A DNA stretch of 30,034 nt from Gnetum montanum (GCA_015680685.1 MNCI01025408.1:162541-192574); one strand, 5' to 3'; positions 9,782 through 21,217 are shown, counted from the first letter of the stretch. Notes: generated by a model not told the origin, from the letters alone. Made by a program: numbers and translations.

Positions 9782-10200
9782 CGGTGATCCCGGACGCTTC
9801 CGAGGATTGTAAATAACCGTATATAGCATCTATGAAGCTGTATTATACGGTTTAATTTTTTTCTTTAAGTGTTATCATGTTAAAAATAAACTGTGGCATC
9901 ATGCTCCTTTATCTCAACAACTTGGTTATTTTTTAAAATATTGATTATTATGTATTTTTAAAATTCAGACATTTTTAAATTTTTAAGTAAATGATGGGAG
10001 AGACCCCGGTCTTTTGAGCGTTTTATAAATCAAGACAACCAACAAACATGGCTTTTGTAGTATATAACCAGATAATTTTATCTACTTTGCAAGGTACTCT
10101 TATCTTGAATAATATAGGCATTTGCATCATGTTATTTAAATGTAATTTAAATTTATTTTTCTGAAAAAAAATTACACTTTTAGTTATCATTTCATTAACA
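9782..10200. other. No gene seen
   Basis: CpG-rich sequence gives way near 9850 to AT-rich DNA without open frames or recognisable repeats. It could hold the 3' UTR of the preceding gene model. Confidence 0.5.
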
Positions 10201-10360
10201 TAAGCTTAAATTTGACAAGGGATTGTCATTTGGAGTGATGGTAAGGTATTTGTCTCAATTGGAGCCTCAGTGTAGCTACCAACCCTTCTGGACCCAACTT
10301 AGCAAGATGAGCACTATGGCTCCAAGTGATGATCCTTTTGATCCTTAAGCTTAAATTTGA
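10201..10360 (+). mobile_element. SINE-like 130-bp insertion with 15-bp direct repeats
   Basis: TAAGCTTAAATTTGA occurs perfectly at 10201-10215 and 10346-10360. Between them is a 130-bp segment (10216-10345) with a different base composition. Near its 5' end it has GTGATGGTAAGGTATTTG, which resembles the degenerate A box of a tRNA-derived promoter. A long target duplication plus an internal A-box-like word is the pattern of a short retroposon. I could not identify a clear B box (GGTTCGANTCC) or a poly-A/T tail, so a truncated SINE or another short retro-insertion is possible. Confidence 0.45.
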
Positions 10361-13300
10361 TAATGATACTTTAAAGATTAAATAAATTTTTAAGAGAGAA
10401 ACAATTGTCACAAGAAAAGCATCATGAAAGCAAATATGTAATTTCTTCTCACCTAGTAATTTACTTACTAAAAGTTGAGCCTCCCCAAAAGCCCATTATC
10501 CCAAAAGATTGCAAAAACCATCATCTCTAATGGGTTTCTAGACCTTTGAGTTGGTTCAAATCCATGATTATAGGGAACCGTATTTGAAGATCATGCACCA
10601 AATTCGTTGCTTATCAATACTATTCAAGATATACTAGGTTAATTTAATAGCCACAAAGTGATAGTGTATTCTCAAATCCCTTGAGCCATAGCTATCACTA
10701 GCCTTATATGTAATAACCTTATGTCAAGTAGCCAAGTCAAACCTATTGTGATCCTTTGTTCCAATCCATAAAAAATGTTTGACTAACCAATCTTTTTGAT
10801 TCATCAAACTATTTAAGTAGAAAACATTAAATTATTATTAATGTACTAAAACTAAATATATTTAATAATGTTTACAAAAACATAAAATACCAAGTGCGCT
10901 TGATACAAGAAAATGTTTATTAAAAATCATATAGCTTCAATTTCAATATCCCCTCAAGATTTTAGAGGAGAAAAAGAGAATTAACCATAGCCATATTCTA
11001 ATTGAATGGAATTCTGCCAATGCTACACGTTAATCATTAATTTTACCTTTGAATTACCATAAGAGATTTGCATTCATTTTAATTTCTCATGGATATTGAA
11101 TACCCATAAAAATTCTGACAAAGTTGCATGGAAGAAACCTTAAAATTCATTTTTACCAATGCAGTAAATCATCAAGGCCTAAAAAATTGAATAATTAAAT
11201 GTCCAAAATACTGCAGGCCCGATGACATGATAATGGGTAAAGACAAAGAAGAGGAATTCCCCGACCTGTCCCCTTAAAGAAGCTGATCGTAAACTGCATA
11301 TCTGAGGACAAAGGCTATAAAGAGAGCTGTAACTACCTTGGAGCAATGGTAGGAGAAATAAAAATGGATCAGAACTATGCCAAACTTAAAATTCAAGATT
11401 CCAGTTAGTAATGCCTGTAATATTGATCCTTCTATCTTCCCTTTACCTTCACATGAATTAACAAGAAATATAATCTTGATTCTAGGATTTCTCAATTCCT
11501 AACCTGCCATTCAGCCATTTTCACAATCCCGTCCAAATTTCATTCTTGAGGTATTTACTCAACAGATGTCAATGTATTCTTGCCAAAACTCGGGGGAAAA
11601 CAGAAGGCTCCACAATCAAAAGAAAGAACTTTTCGGCTGGCACTGTTGTACTGCTATACAATGCAACCCTGATCCAAGAAAAACGTTCCTTTTCCACTGA
11701 AAAAAAGAGAAAGCAACAAATATGAACATCTTATCTGTTGAATGAAAACAACGATGCACCAATGCCCTCTATCAGTGTCAAGAATGGTACAAACCTGGAA
11801 TTTTTAGTTCCCTTATTACCCTGTTCAAAAGAGGTGGGAAAACATATAAAAAACATTGTAATTTGAAATTGAAAGCCATTCCTTTGCTCAAAAAATCTTG
11901 TGCTATTAAATCAACTAATGACACGTATATCAGTATTCCTGCTGAAATTGAATTGAAGACACCATCGACAACTAGAGCTGTTAGCACTGTTTGGATTATA
12001 AATGGAAGAAGCTTTTGTTCCAAGGGAAATTGTTAGAGAAGTTATACAGCAAATTGAAATTGCCATTGTTCAGGACTGACGTTAATTATAACCGCCCTAC
12101 AACAGATTATTTTGTCATCAAGTCCAGAAGAACAACCAAAATAACCATGTCAAGCATTCTACAATTATTCTATGTTTCTTATCCAAGATACACAACGTCC
12201 TACTGCAAAACCTTCAAAAAATTGTCTACTATCGCCGAGGCTACGAATAAAGATATGATGGTACAAGCACTTTGTGAAACCCCAAGGGAGAGTCCAATAA
12301 TTATGAAATGAAAAAATCAAAGAAGAAAGCATGATTAAATTTTCTGAGGTCCTAAATTGGCACCTGAAAAGGGGGATAAAAAATTGCATAACTAACGTTG
12401 AAACAGATAATCAACAATACTCAGGAACCACGTCTATATCAGTAAATAATTAAAAAAAATAAGTTTGAATCTCGTTATATAGGACATTTCAAATATCCAT
12501 CGGTTTAGAGGATTAGTAAATTAGAGAACAAAAGAGTAGCACCAAATGACTAACTACAAGATTAACTACGGAAAAATAATGTTTTCTAAATCAAATCTAC
12601 TGCTTCATAATTATTTCAACATAAGACAACTATACAGTTGAACAGTTGACACCTTTAAATACCGAGAGAGAAGAAACAAAGGATCGACAGCTCATGATTC
12701 TTTCATCTAATAATAATTTTAAAAAACGAAAAAGGCAAAAAGGAATCACAGGAATTGCAGCATGCTCAAATGCCAGGAACAAAAGAACAAACAGTGAAAC
12801 TAATCTTAGCAGACATGTTCCACACAGCTTCAAATTGCAGTAACAAACAATTAGAGCCCTGATTGTGCAGCGGGGTATCAAAATGATTCTACATATGTTT
12901 GAGGAAGCTCGTTAACCAGTTTAATGGAAAAGATACATTAACATTCTTGCAATATTTTAAAGAATTCACTTCCAAATACTGAATAAGCATGAATGCCAGT
13001 AAAGACTAGCAGACATAGACAAACCGTGCTATGTTAATCTATCCTTGTATAGGAGAAAACTACCGTGGTGCATCAGTGTTTAATGCAACAGATGATCTAG
13101 GAATCAAGGAGACATAAATGCAGAAACATACACCATGCATACACTTTCACTGCTTTCCTAGGAAGCACTTACCATTGAAGTATAATTACTAGTTAAAGAA
13201 AGTGTTATCATGCATGTTTATTGTGCTAGCTCATGATCCTGGATGACCATCATCAGATTGCCTACGTGTTCCTGGGTCCCACCCCTGCATGCCAGCAGGT

Positions 13301-13495
13301 AAGATGCAGGCACATTTGTTTCAATAAAACAAAAAATAATTTCATCCTCACCAGCCAAATAACACAAGGATATCTATTCTGAATCTCAAGCCATAGGTTA
13401 AGGGTTTGGTATGCATTTTAAATCTCAAGGCAGAGGTATACACTTTTAAATTGAATTTTTCAGCATTTTGAATTTCAAGCGAGATGTTAAGGGTT
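10361..13495. other. AT-rich non-coding stretch, no gene seen
   Basis: There are about 3.1 kb of AT-rich DNA with only short, unsupported frames on both strands, and no retroelement domain that I can recognise. Isolated splice-like words occur, for example CAG|GTAAG at 13295. It could be intron or intergenic DNA adjacent to the locus at 13790. Confidence 0.5.
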
Positions 13496-13525
13496 AGATT
13501 TTCCTTTTTTAGATTTTCCTTTTTT
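13496..13525. repeat. Tandem 15-mer, two copies
   Basis: AGATTTTCCTTTTTT is repeated exactly at 13496-13510 and 13511-13525. Confidence 0.9.
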
Positions 13526-13670
13526 AAGTCAAGTCTTTTTGATAAGCAATTATCTTTACGCAAAATTGGTTGTATCTTCATTTTCCAAAGTTGCTTCCAT
13601 TGAACTTCTCTATTTTGTATTTGCCAGCCATTTTGTAAAAAATGATACATACATAATGCATACTACCATA

Positions 13671-13705
13671 CATAGTCATGCATAACATAACATAGTCATG
13701 CATAA
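13671..13705. repeat. CATAGTCATGCATAA direct repeat
   Basis: Exact 15-mers lie at 13671-13685 and 13691-13705, with a 20-bp period. This is local slippage-type duplication. Confidence 0.85.
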
Positions 13706-13789
13706 TGGTTAAGGCACAGTGGAGAAACTTGAAGGTTCTGAACACAGTAACACGACTTGCAGTATAAGATTTAGTTAAAAGGAAGAAAA

Positions 13790-14630
13790 ATGCAGAGGCA
13801 GAGGAGGTCGGTTCAGGAAAGTCAGCACATGATTGGTAGCGATGATGGGAATTCGAATAAGGACCATTTTGTTGGTTGGTGGTGGAAGCGCAAGCTCAAG
13901 GTTTATGATTGGAGTTTATCTGCTGAATGCCTAAAATCAATCCTAACTTTTATAACAACTGAGATCGAAAATTGAAGAAGAAGAAGAATAGCAGACCCCA
14001 GAAGCTTGCTCCAGCAAGAAACGCTGGCTACCGCCACACAGCTACGATCTCCTCACTGCCCAGGTTCTCATGCTACGATGTCATCTCTATCAGTCTTGCT
14101 GCCTGGTGCCGCCGTTCTACCTCCCACCTGCTCAAGCCCTGGAAGGAGGCCACACTACCGTGCACTATTCTCTGCGCCGATCCACAGAACGAAAGCACAT
14201 GCATGCGGCCTGGCTGCGAAGCTTCCCGAGGTGCCGCATGCTATCTGCGCCTGCCCAACCCCGTCTTTTCCACCGAAACCCTCCCTCCCTCACATGCCCT
14301 GTGCGACACCCTTCCTAAAACATGCGGCTGCTGCTCATATCTGCTGTGGTTCTCGTTTTTGGAATCATCTTTCCCAGGATCATGTTGTTCCTTCTTTTAC
14401 ATATCTGAAGCTGATTTCCCGCATTGGTTGCAGTTTGTTTTGTTGTTTATCATTGATCGGTACATATCCATGGCGGATCTCATGAGCAAGCAGCCATTGA
14501 AGGCCATTGAAGGCCTTCCTGGAAGGAATCATTGCAGGTGCTGTGATAAGCTTCCTGATCTTCAACTTGGCAACTTTTTTGCTGTCTATGAAATAATAGA
14601 TCTATGGCCTGCTACTTAGTAGCTGCATGC
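13790..14630 (+). pseudogene. Possible plastid-targeted membrane protein locus, frame broken
   Basis: A GC-rich segment (14020-14340) stands out from AT-rich surroundings. ATG at 14078 opens a frame to TGA at 14483. Its first 80 or so residues begin MSSLSVLLPGAAVL and are rich in Ser, Ala, Pro, Arg and His with few acidic residues, which resembles a chloroplast transit peptide. A second coding-like stretch, QPLKAFLEGIIAGAVISFLI (14491-14560), continues as a hydrophobic helix to a TAA. The upstream frame with ATG at 14470 runs into this helix only if one of the two copies of CCATTGAAGG at 14494-14513 is disregarded, so a 10-bp duplication may have broken the frame. Another hydrophobic run, ISAVVLVFGIIFPRI, lies at 14338-14382 in a third frame. 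Upstream, 13790-13975 is a short open frame that may be 5' UTR or exon. I do not recognise the family. Unrecognised introns are an alternative to damage. Confidence 0.35.
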
Positions 14631-15040
14631 TGCTTAGTTTTGTGATGGTAGGCAAGTCAAGGAAAGGCGAAAGGAAGGTCCATACCTTTCTCTGTTTCTT
14701 TAATTTCCTCTTAATAATAGTGGCCACCTATATTTACAGGGTGTGGCTTCATTGGTAATAAGTTATAAGAAATTTGGTTAGACTTGGTATAAATGGCAAT
14801 AAATTATAGGAAGTTTTTGGTTGAATTGATGTTATGAATGTTGCAGTAAACATAGAAGTTGGTGTGTTTTTGTAAGTTGGCAGAAAGATTATTTGCCATC
14901 CCGGGCAATGATTAACATGGTTTGTTGTTAGCTTCTTTTTCAAGCATGCCCATATTAATTTCCTTAGAGCCCTTAACAATCATTGTTTGTTTTAAAATCC
15001 GATCTGAATTTTGTGTCAGCTTCTATGTATGATTTACATA

Positions 15041-15193
15041 TTTCTATCCAGATTTATGGACTTTTATATGTTTCTATCAAAAAAAATGCTACATGTTAAC
15101 ATGTTATGATACTCTGATTTCTATCCAGATTTATGGACTTTTATATGTTTCTATAAAAAGAATGCTACATGTTAACATGTTATGATACTCTGA
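15041..15193. repeat. Tandem duplication, 77 and 76 bp
   Basis: TTTCTATCCAGATTTATGGA begins copies at 15041-15117 and 15118-15193. They differ mainly by A-run length and one substitution. Each contains the perfect 14-bp palindrome ACATGTTAACATGT (15091-15104 and 15167-15180). Confidence 0.9.
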
Positions 15194-15418
15194 TTTTCTT
15201 TATTTTTGTTTGGACAAGTGTCAAATACAGAGAAAAGCAAGGAGATTGAGATCACAAAACATCAGTTGGAAGATTCAAAAAAAATCAATTGAAGATAAAG
15301 CATATCTCCAACTTCCATGCATAAAGACACATGGCACACATGCTCCACTTCCTAAAGACACATGGTAACCATGCTTTTCTTCCAAAGAGAAAAGTAAGGA
15401 GGATAAGAATGTAAGGGC

Positions 15419-15426
15419 TATAAAAG
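15419..15426 (+). promoter_or_regulatory. TATA box in putative LTR
   Basis: TATAAAAG is flanked by GGGCT and AGCCC, forming a 15-bp interrupted palindrome. Transcription would start near 15450. Confidence 0.5.
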
Positions 15427-15593
15427 CCCATACACAAAGGCAAAGGAAGATCATCATCAAGAGAGGAGAAAGCAAAGTCTCTTGGCTTCTTTCTTTTGTT
15501 TTCCATATCTTACTTCCTCTTCCCTTCCTCCTTTCCTTCTCCTATTCTATACCACCATCTCTCGATCCCATATCCCTTCTCCCTTTCCATATT

Positions 15594-15652
15594 AGTGTTG
15601 CTGTTGCTACGTGCAACCCACTGCTAAGTGTTGTTGTTGCTACGTGCAACCC
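15594..15652. repeat. 33-bp period direct repeat
   Basis: Near-identical 26-mers at 15594-15619 and 15627-15652 each contain GTTGCTACGTGCAAC, a small stem (GTTGC/GCAAC) around TACGT. Confidence 0.85.
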
Positions 15653-15788
15653 CCTATAGAAATTCATTCAGTAATGGAATGGACTGCTAAATGAAATACC
15701 AAAGCCCATAGCTGAATCCCACTTGTTAGCCATATTCAAAGAAGTAGTTAATGACTTAATTAAGTCTAAACTCTACTACCTTGATTCA

Positions 15789-15874
15789 CGATCTCTTAGT
15801 CAAGCATTCTAGCAAACTAAAAATATAGAGGCGATCTCTTAGCCAAGCATTCTAGCAAACTAAAAATATAGAGG
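15789..15874. repeat. 43-bp tandem duplication
   Basis: CGATCTCTTAG...TATAGAGG is repeated head to tail at 15789-15831 and 15832-15874 with one substitution (T/C). The copies sit inside the degenerate gag region. Confidence 0.95.
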
Positions 15875-15879
15875 ATGTT

Positions 15880-17181
15880 GTAGAGGCTAGCCATGATCTA
15901 GCCTATATATCATATAAAATCTAACACACTCAAAGAGACAGGGAAAAGAGCAAATAAAACAACACTATCATAGCAATTGTAACCAAGGAAACCAAGGGCC
16001 AAAGGTCAACTTACCCAACACCCCCACTAATGACTGTAATAACCAACCATCAACTTCTAGGACCACTACATCAACAAGTAAACCTAACTTTGAAAGGAAG
16101 AATAGGTCTAAATACACTACATTGCCATTAAAACCATTTGAGTTGCTAGACCAAATATTAAGAAATGGGCACATGCAACACAAACAAATGACCAAATCCA
16201 CTCAAAAGAAACATGAGCAACTATGCAAAATAGCCAAAGATCCTACTAGGGCAATGAAGGATGATCCCCAATTACCTAAATACTTCAAGCTAGACCACTT
16301 TGGCCATTATATCAACTACTTGGTCATGATATGAACTTCTACCTTGTGCTGAAGGATGACTTGCAAAGGATGATAAATAGGGGGGAATTGGTCTTAGATG
16401 ATTCTAATCCTGTTCAACCACAAAAATAGCTGATGCAGGTCTACAAAGACCCATTGAATGTTAATGATAGTCCCTATGTTATTTCAACATTCAACATTGA
16501 TGACAATTAGAGACCTGCCAAAAAACCATTCATGATTCAAGTACCCCTATATAATGAAAGAGCTTCTTCAGCTTTCCATAGTGCAAGACCTCCCTTCATT
16601 GTTAGAGTACCATCACAAATGACTCTAAGGGAACCTTTTGTTACCAAGGCCTCCCAACCCAATACAACCCAAATTGTAGTAGCCCAACCAACTACATGAA
16701 AACCCCCTATGGTGGCCAATGCTACTACCTCTTACTTATAGCCAATAGCTGACAACCAAAAAACTACAGTCAACCAAAGGAAGAAGCATAAGCAAAGGAC
16801 TAACAACACAGGAAACAAGCATACAAAGGTACAAAAGGAAGTGGGCCCGCTAAAGCCCACTTCCATTTTGGCTATACCCATGACCTCGTTTTCCCCATCT
16901 CCTTCAACCAATAAGCCACAAGAGGACACCAAAATCCATAACCAAGACAACAAGGAAGAGCCATAGCAGCTAAAGCCTAAAGCTAAAGTCTGCATTTTTG
17001 AATGCATGGAGGAAGTAAAGCACAACTAGGGTGACAAGCCAATGGCCAACAACAAAAACTTCCTTAGTGTAATGGACCAAGTCAGGTAATTCCTCAAGCA
17101 GAGAAACACAACCTTAAGCTTGTATCACCTGATCATGGCTTCCATCACACATTGTGAGGTGCTAGTAAAAATGTTGATCTA
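15880..17181 (+). pseudogene. Tat-lineage gag/pre-protease linker, truncated
   Basis: One frame reads YTTLPLKPFELLDQILRNG (about 16110-16165), matching the LPxxxxELxxxLL motif after gag in Tat elements. After a frame change near 16325 it continues KDDLQRMINRGELVLDD (16353-16403), the tail of the zinc-knuckle block, then PLNVNDSPYVISTFNID (16452-16502). It ends with VMDQVRxFLKQ...LSLYHLIMASITH...VLVKML (17071-17175), the conserved VxxQL...ISxxxLLxSSxxHRxxLxKxL segment before the protease. Several TAG and TGA stops interrupt it. Assignment is by motif memory of Tat/Ogre-like polyproteins. The reading frame is cut exactly where the minus-strand LTR begins at 17182, and no continuation is visible beyond 27175. 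Confidence 0.65.
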
Positions 17182-18028
17182 TGATGAGTGGCAAGGTATC
17201 CCTATGCTCAACTATACAAATACAAGAGTACACACACGATCCAGTTAAATTCCAAGGACTAAGTGCTTATGTGCCTTTATAAAACTCAGATGGGTTAGTC
17301 AATCGTTGTCTTCCCAAGCTTACTTGTATAGCGCGATTGTATGGTTAAGTAAACTTGAGGTATCTAATTTTTATATATTTTTATATTTTATGTCTTGGTG
17401 CTATAAGGCGAGAAGTGAACCAATTAAGTAACCACTTTAATTTAACTAATCAACTATGCTCTAACTAGTCCTAACACCAACATTTGTTCTCACTTACTGT
17501 CCACATCTTGAACCAGTGCAACACTACTAGGATTACCAAATGCTAATTGTTACTAGGTTACCAAGTGTTCCACGCATGCTCGAAGTGGTTGTACTGAGTG
17601 TGCTTACTTGGGAGAGTTAACAAGGTGAGAGAGAAAACATTAATTAACTAAGAAAAGCATTAAATAATTATAAATAACATTAAATAAGATATTTTGAATG
17701 CTGCAAGGTTTATCACAAATTTCATCTCTATTTCCAACCACAAGGTGTGCTCAGGTACACAATGCTCAAATAAGGATCTGTTTGCTTTATGACTCCTACT
17801 GGGGGCACTCAGAAATACTTCTAACTCTGAGAAGGGAAAAAGGTAAGAGTTCAGGTAAGGGACTAAGATTAATGAACTAACTATTGCCAAACCAAGTACG
17901 GCCACCTCTTATTTATAGGTGATAAGACAAGCCCTGATATCGGATGTCCAATATCGCTTGGAAGGCTTTGATATCATGTACTCGATATCACGGATGTAAT
18001 ATCGCAGCCCCAAGATCATGACTCATCA
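17182..18028 (-). mobile_element. LTR, minus strand (left arm of inverted pair)
   Basis: This is an 847-bp LTR reading TGATGAGTGG at its left end and GACTCATCA at its right. Its reverse complement matches 26329-27175 along its whole length, with scattered, mostly C/T differences. The minus-strand TATA (TATAAATAA) lies at 17909-17917, and a U3 with three GATATC and two AATATC lies at 17936-18003. On its right is the complement of a polypurine tract, so this is a 3' LTR of a minus-oriented element. Confidence 0.85.
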
Positions 18029-18346
18029 TAATCCCATGACTGAATGAAAACTCGTCCTCGAGTTCCTTACAAAATAATTGGAAGGTATGGGATTATTGAC
18101 TGAATGAGAACTAATAGTGATAAGGAATAATAGACTCAAAGTGCCTAGTGAACAGATTGACAAACATATGACAACATTGGTGTTCATGTCCTTTGTGGTG
18201 AACACTGTACATAGATGACATCTAGACACTCATCCAATAGCTTGAAGAGAAAGAGAGAGAGAAAAGAAAATAAGGTGCGTTGTTGCTGATGTTAGAAATG
18301 TGCACTCCATTGTTCATTCATAGCCACATGACCAAACTTGTTCCTT
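18029..18346 (-). mobile_element. Minus-strand 3' tail of element (PPT plus non-coding)
   Basis: On the minus strand this reads through the tail sequence found at 26012-26328 and ends in TCATGGGATTA (plus 18029-18039), the polypurine tract before the LTR. Homology to the plus-strand tail stops abruptly after TTGTTCCTT at 18346, and plus-strand gag begins there. Confidence 0.75.
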
Positions 18347-20610
18347 TATCCTCCACCAGGATGAACAATTGTGTTGGCATGATTTAGAGGGTAACATAGT
18401 GTTACCTCTCGATCGCTCAGTCTCGGCCATGCTCCTTTGTGATCTCACATGAATTGGTATGCAGCACTTACAGGAAAAGTATGTTATGCATGATCATGAC
18501 TTGAGAGAGTATCAACCCACAGAGGCACAACATTAAAGGGATCTACAACAGGAGAGATGTCATGAATCCATGAAGGGGAAGTTGTCTCAGAATGTCCCGT
18601 ATGTCATAAGTGAAAATGAGGGTGGTGAACCCACCTCAGGAAGTCTCCCACACAATGATGTTCCTCCCGTTGACTTTGGTCAAGGGGTTGTGTATTAGAA
18701 TCTTCACTCAACTATCCATAACCCAGATTCTAGTACTAATAGACACAAAGGATCTAGAAAAGGACCACAAACACATGACAAAGATGGAAATTTTGATTGT
18801 AACTACGATTGAGGCCACGATCACCGAAGAGAAGAAAGAAGGCACCATCATGGTGACAATCCTTCTGCTTCTTCACCTTCATCATCTCCTTCACCCTCTC
18901 CTTCAGGATCTAGATGCAATCACAAGGAAAAAGACCCTAAGGATAATGGTAAGTGAAATGAGAATCATAAACAAAGCAGCCAAGAAAGGGGACAAGGGCA
19001 TTCTAGAGAAACTCATCATGAGAGAAGGAAGAGTAGGGAATAATATAGGCATCATAGACACCATAGATAGCATGATCACAATGAACCCCTACTCGCTACT
19101 TGAAGTATGCTAGATATAACTGAGGCTGTTAGAGTCCTAACAAGGCACCAAAAAGATAGTAGAATCAAAAGATTGGACATGAAAAATATCCCACGATTTG
19201 AAGGGGGATACAATCCTGATCCTCAAATCATTTGCAAGCATTTCATGATGCATGTGTCTTGCAAAACATAGAAAACAAGTGGCAAAAACTCAAGTTGTTT
19301 CCACGGACACTAATTAAGGAAGCAAAAAGCTGGTACCAGTCCTTAGAATAGGAATCCATTCGCTGATGGAGTACCATGTTAGAACTATTCAACAATAAGT
19401 ATTAGACGTACTCACGAGTGTCCAACCTGTGAAAGCATATTCAAGGATGGAAATAAGGAGGACATGAACCCTTGGATGCTGCCATGGGCTGATATTATGC
19501 ACTATTACATCGTTGCCTAGGCCATGGTTACTCGCAAAGGGAACAACTACGCCATCTCATAGATGGGCTTAGGCATGAAATGTGAAGAACCCTTGGGACT
19601 TATGCCCAAGGAAGGCTATCTGAGCTTAGGGCCCATCAAGTACAAAGATTGTTGGAGCAAGTTGCTAAAGAGGAAGGTGAGTTAAAGAAAAGAGATAATG
19701 TAGAAGAATATAACAGAGATCCTTCCCTCCAAAAGAAGGGAGTTAGATTTTGTGAGGATGAAGAAGAGTCACCACTTGAAGAGATGGTAAACAGGAAAAC
19801 CTTGTCCATTCAAAAAATTTCTTTGGAAGTATCAGCAAAGGTGAACGAAATGTGGGACTCCCTAGATAATAGATTTCAAAAAGTTCTCAAAATAGTAGAG
19901 GAGTCTAGTGAGGTAGGTAGTGATTAAGAAAGGAGAAAAGAAGAAGAAGATGAATATGCATGTAACAAAGGTAAGGGCAAAGTTGCCATCATCGAAGAGG
20001 TTGTGGATTCAAATACAGATAATGACGGTGGATGTGAGATATGCTAATATGACCATCTTAAGGGATGTTGCCCTATAATATCACATCTGTAGCAGTATGG
20101 GGTGTATGCACTCAACCCATGATTAAATAGAAGGAAAACACCCCGAAGGTTACCTTATCCCCAAGGTAACCCAAGGTAGTTCTACCAACCCTTGATGTAT
20201 TATCCAAGTGGAACTCCACCATAATCCAATGAGTAGTATCAATAATGGTAGCACCCACAATCATGGAGAATGCTACCACCACATCAACAGTACCCTTACC
20301 ATCAACCCAACCCATATGGATACTATGTGCAATAGCCAATCTCTCTACGTGACTCTCCTAGTCACGTTGCTCCCCACCAACAATACCAAACCCATGAGTA
20401 TTATAGAACTCCTTCTCCTAGGGGAGATGTTCCACAAACATACTATCCTTCTCATTTGGCTACATCTCTTCCACCCTTAACTCCATTACCACCTTCTCTA
20501 ACCATGCAGTGTGAGCTCCCTACCCAATCATAGGAATGTAATGCTACAAGGGCTATTAATCCTCACCCTACTATTGGTTTAGATAATTGCACAAAGAAGA
20601 GACCTTTATT
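18347..20610 (+). pseudogene. Element B gag (capsid, SR-rich and P/Q/Y-rich regions)
   Basis: The gag is read across several frames. An N-terminal region begins near 18360. An Arg/Ser/His-rich linker follows (REERRHHHGDN and SPSSSPSPSPSGS, near 18825-18910). Capsid begins at LDITEAVRVLTRHQ...IPRFEG (19107-19205), then KLKLFPRTLIKEAKSWYQSL near 19290-19350 and a second capsid helix block near 19500-19650. A charged coiled-coil-like stretch spans 19649-19924. A Tyr/Pro/Gln-rich tail (20140-20480; PHQQYPYHQPNPYGYY near 20276) ends it. Frame shifts fall between 19270 and 19330, and stops are frequent, many TAG or TGA. The 167-codon open frame at 18610 is a shadow of the SR-rich region. Family call: Ty3/gypsy, Athila-like. 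Confidence 0.7.
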
Positions 20611-20689
20611 TAGGATAAATAGTCCAGTACAATCACAAGAGGCTAACTCTCCAAAGGCCTCTCCATCACATGAAACTTTAGGACTCCCT

Positions 20690-21217
20690 TCAAACCAAAT
20701 GCCACATTCAATGCACACGATCATGTTGATGCATGTCATTACAAATTGGATTAAGGCTGGAAATCTTCCTAGAAAATTCTCTGATCCTGGGAGTCCTCTT
20801 ATATATTTACAAATTACTTGGAATGACCTGTGCAAAGCTCTTTTGGATTCAAGTTCTAGTGTCAACTTAATCTCTCAAGAAATGTACAAAGTCTAGAACT
20901 TGTCTCCACTTAAAAAGAGTAACATTTGTTTAGAGCTAGCCGACCAGTCCATCACTATCCCATTAGGACTAGTGGAGGACATTGTTACCACTATTTGTGG
21001 ATGGTCGTATCTAGCCAACTTCCTATTAATTCAAGTCAACAACTGTAAGGGGGACTTCACAATCATAATGGGAAGAGCATGGCTAAGCACAATCGATGCA
21101 CACCTAGAAATACGTGATCTTTTCCTAGAGATATCAAAGGAAAATACATTTGGAAAGATTGAGAAAAAGAAATTTTTGTGCATCGCATACAATGACACAA
21201 GGTGTAGCTGCATGTAG
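20690..21217 (+). pseudogene. Element B retropepsin (protease), inactive
   Basis: The active-site motif reads LLDSSSSVNLIS at 20840-20875, where a working retropepsin has Asp-Ser/Thr-Gly. The Gly codon is AGT at 20852-20854 (one G-to-A step from GGT). The C-terminal hallmark, IIMGRAWLSTIDAHLEIRD (21063-21119), corresponds to the family's I-L-G-R-x-W-L block. One TAG stop (20894) interrupts it. It would release gag and pol products inside virus-like particles. It is fused in frame after gag, as usual. Confidence 0.75.

Larger units (their letters stand above)
15200..15700 (+). mobile_element. Putative LTR/leader of a Tat-type element
   Basis: GGGCTATAAAAGCCC contains TATAAAAG at 15419-15426 inside a small inverted repeat. 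It is followed by a purine-rich leader and a long pyrimidine tract (15475-15590), an arrangement common to plant LTR R/U5 regions. It lies upstream of Tat-type gag sequence in the same orientation. I could not fix the TG...CA ends or a primer-binding site, so the limits are approximate. Confidence 0.4.

Noticed and set aside
10230-10560. tRNA gene using A box near 10232 and GGTTCAAATCC near 10552
   Set aside because: The boxes are over 300 bp apart and no cloverleaf can be drawn.
12630-12881. Overlapping open frames on both strands
   Set aside because: They are short and AT-rich, without motifs or splice sites, and typical of chance.
18610-19113. 167-codon open frame
   Set aside because: It is an out-of-frame reading of the Arg/Ser/His-rich gag linker; another frame gives the SPSPSPSGS and capsid motifs.
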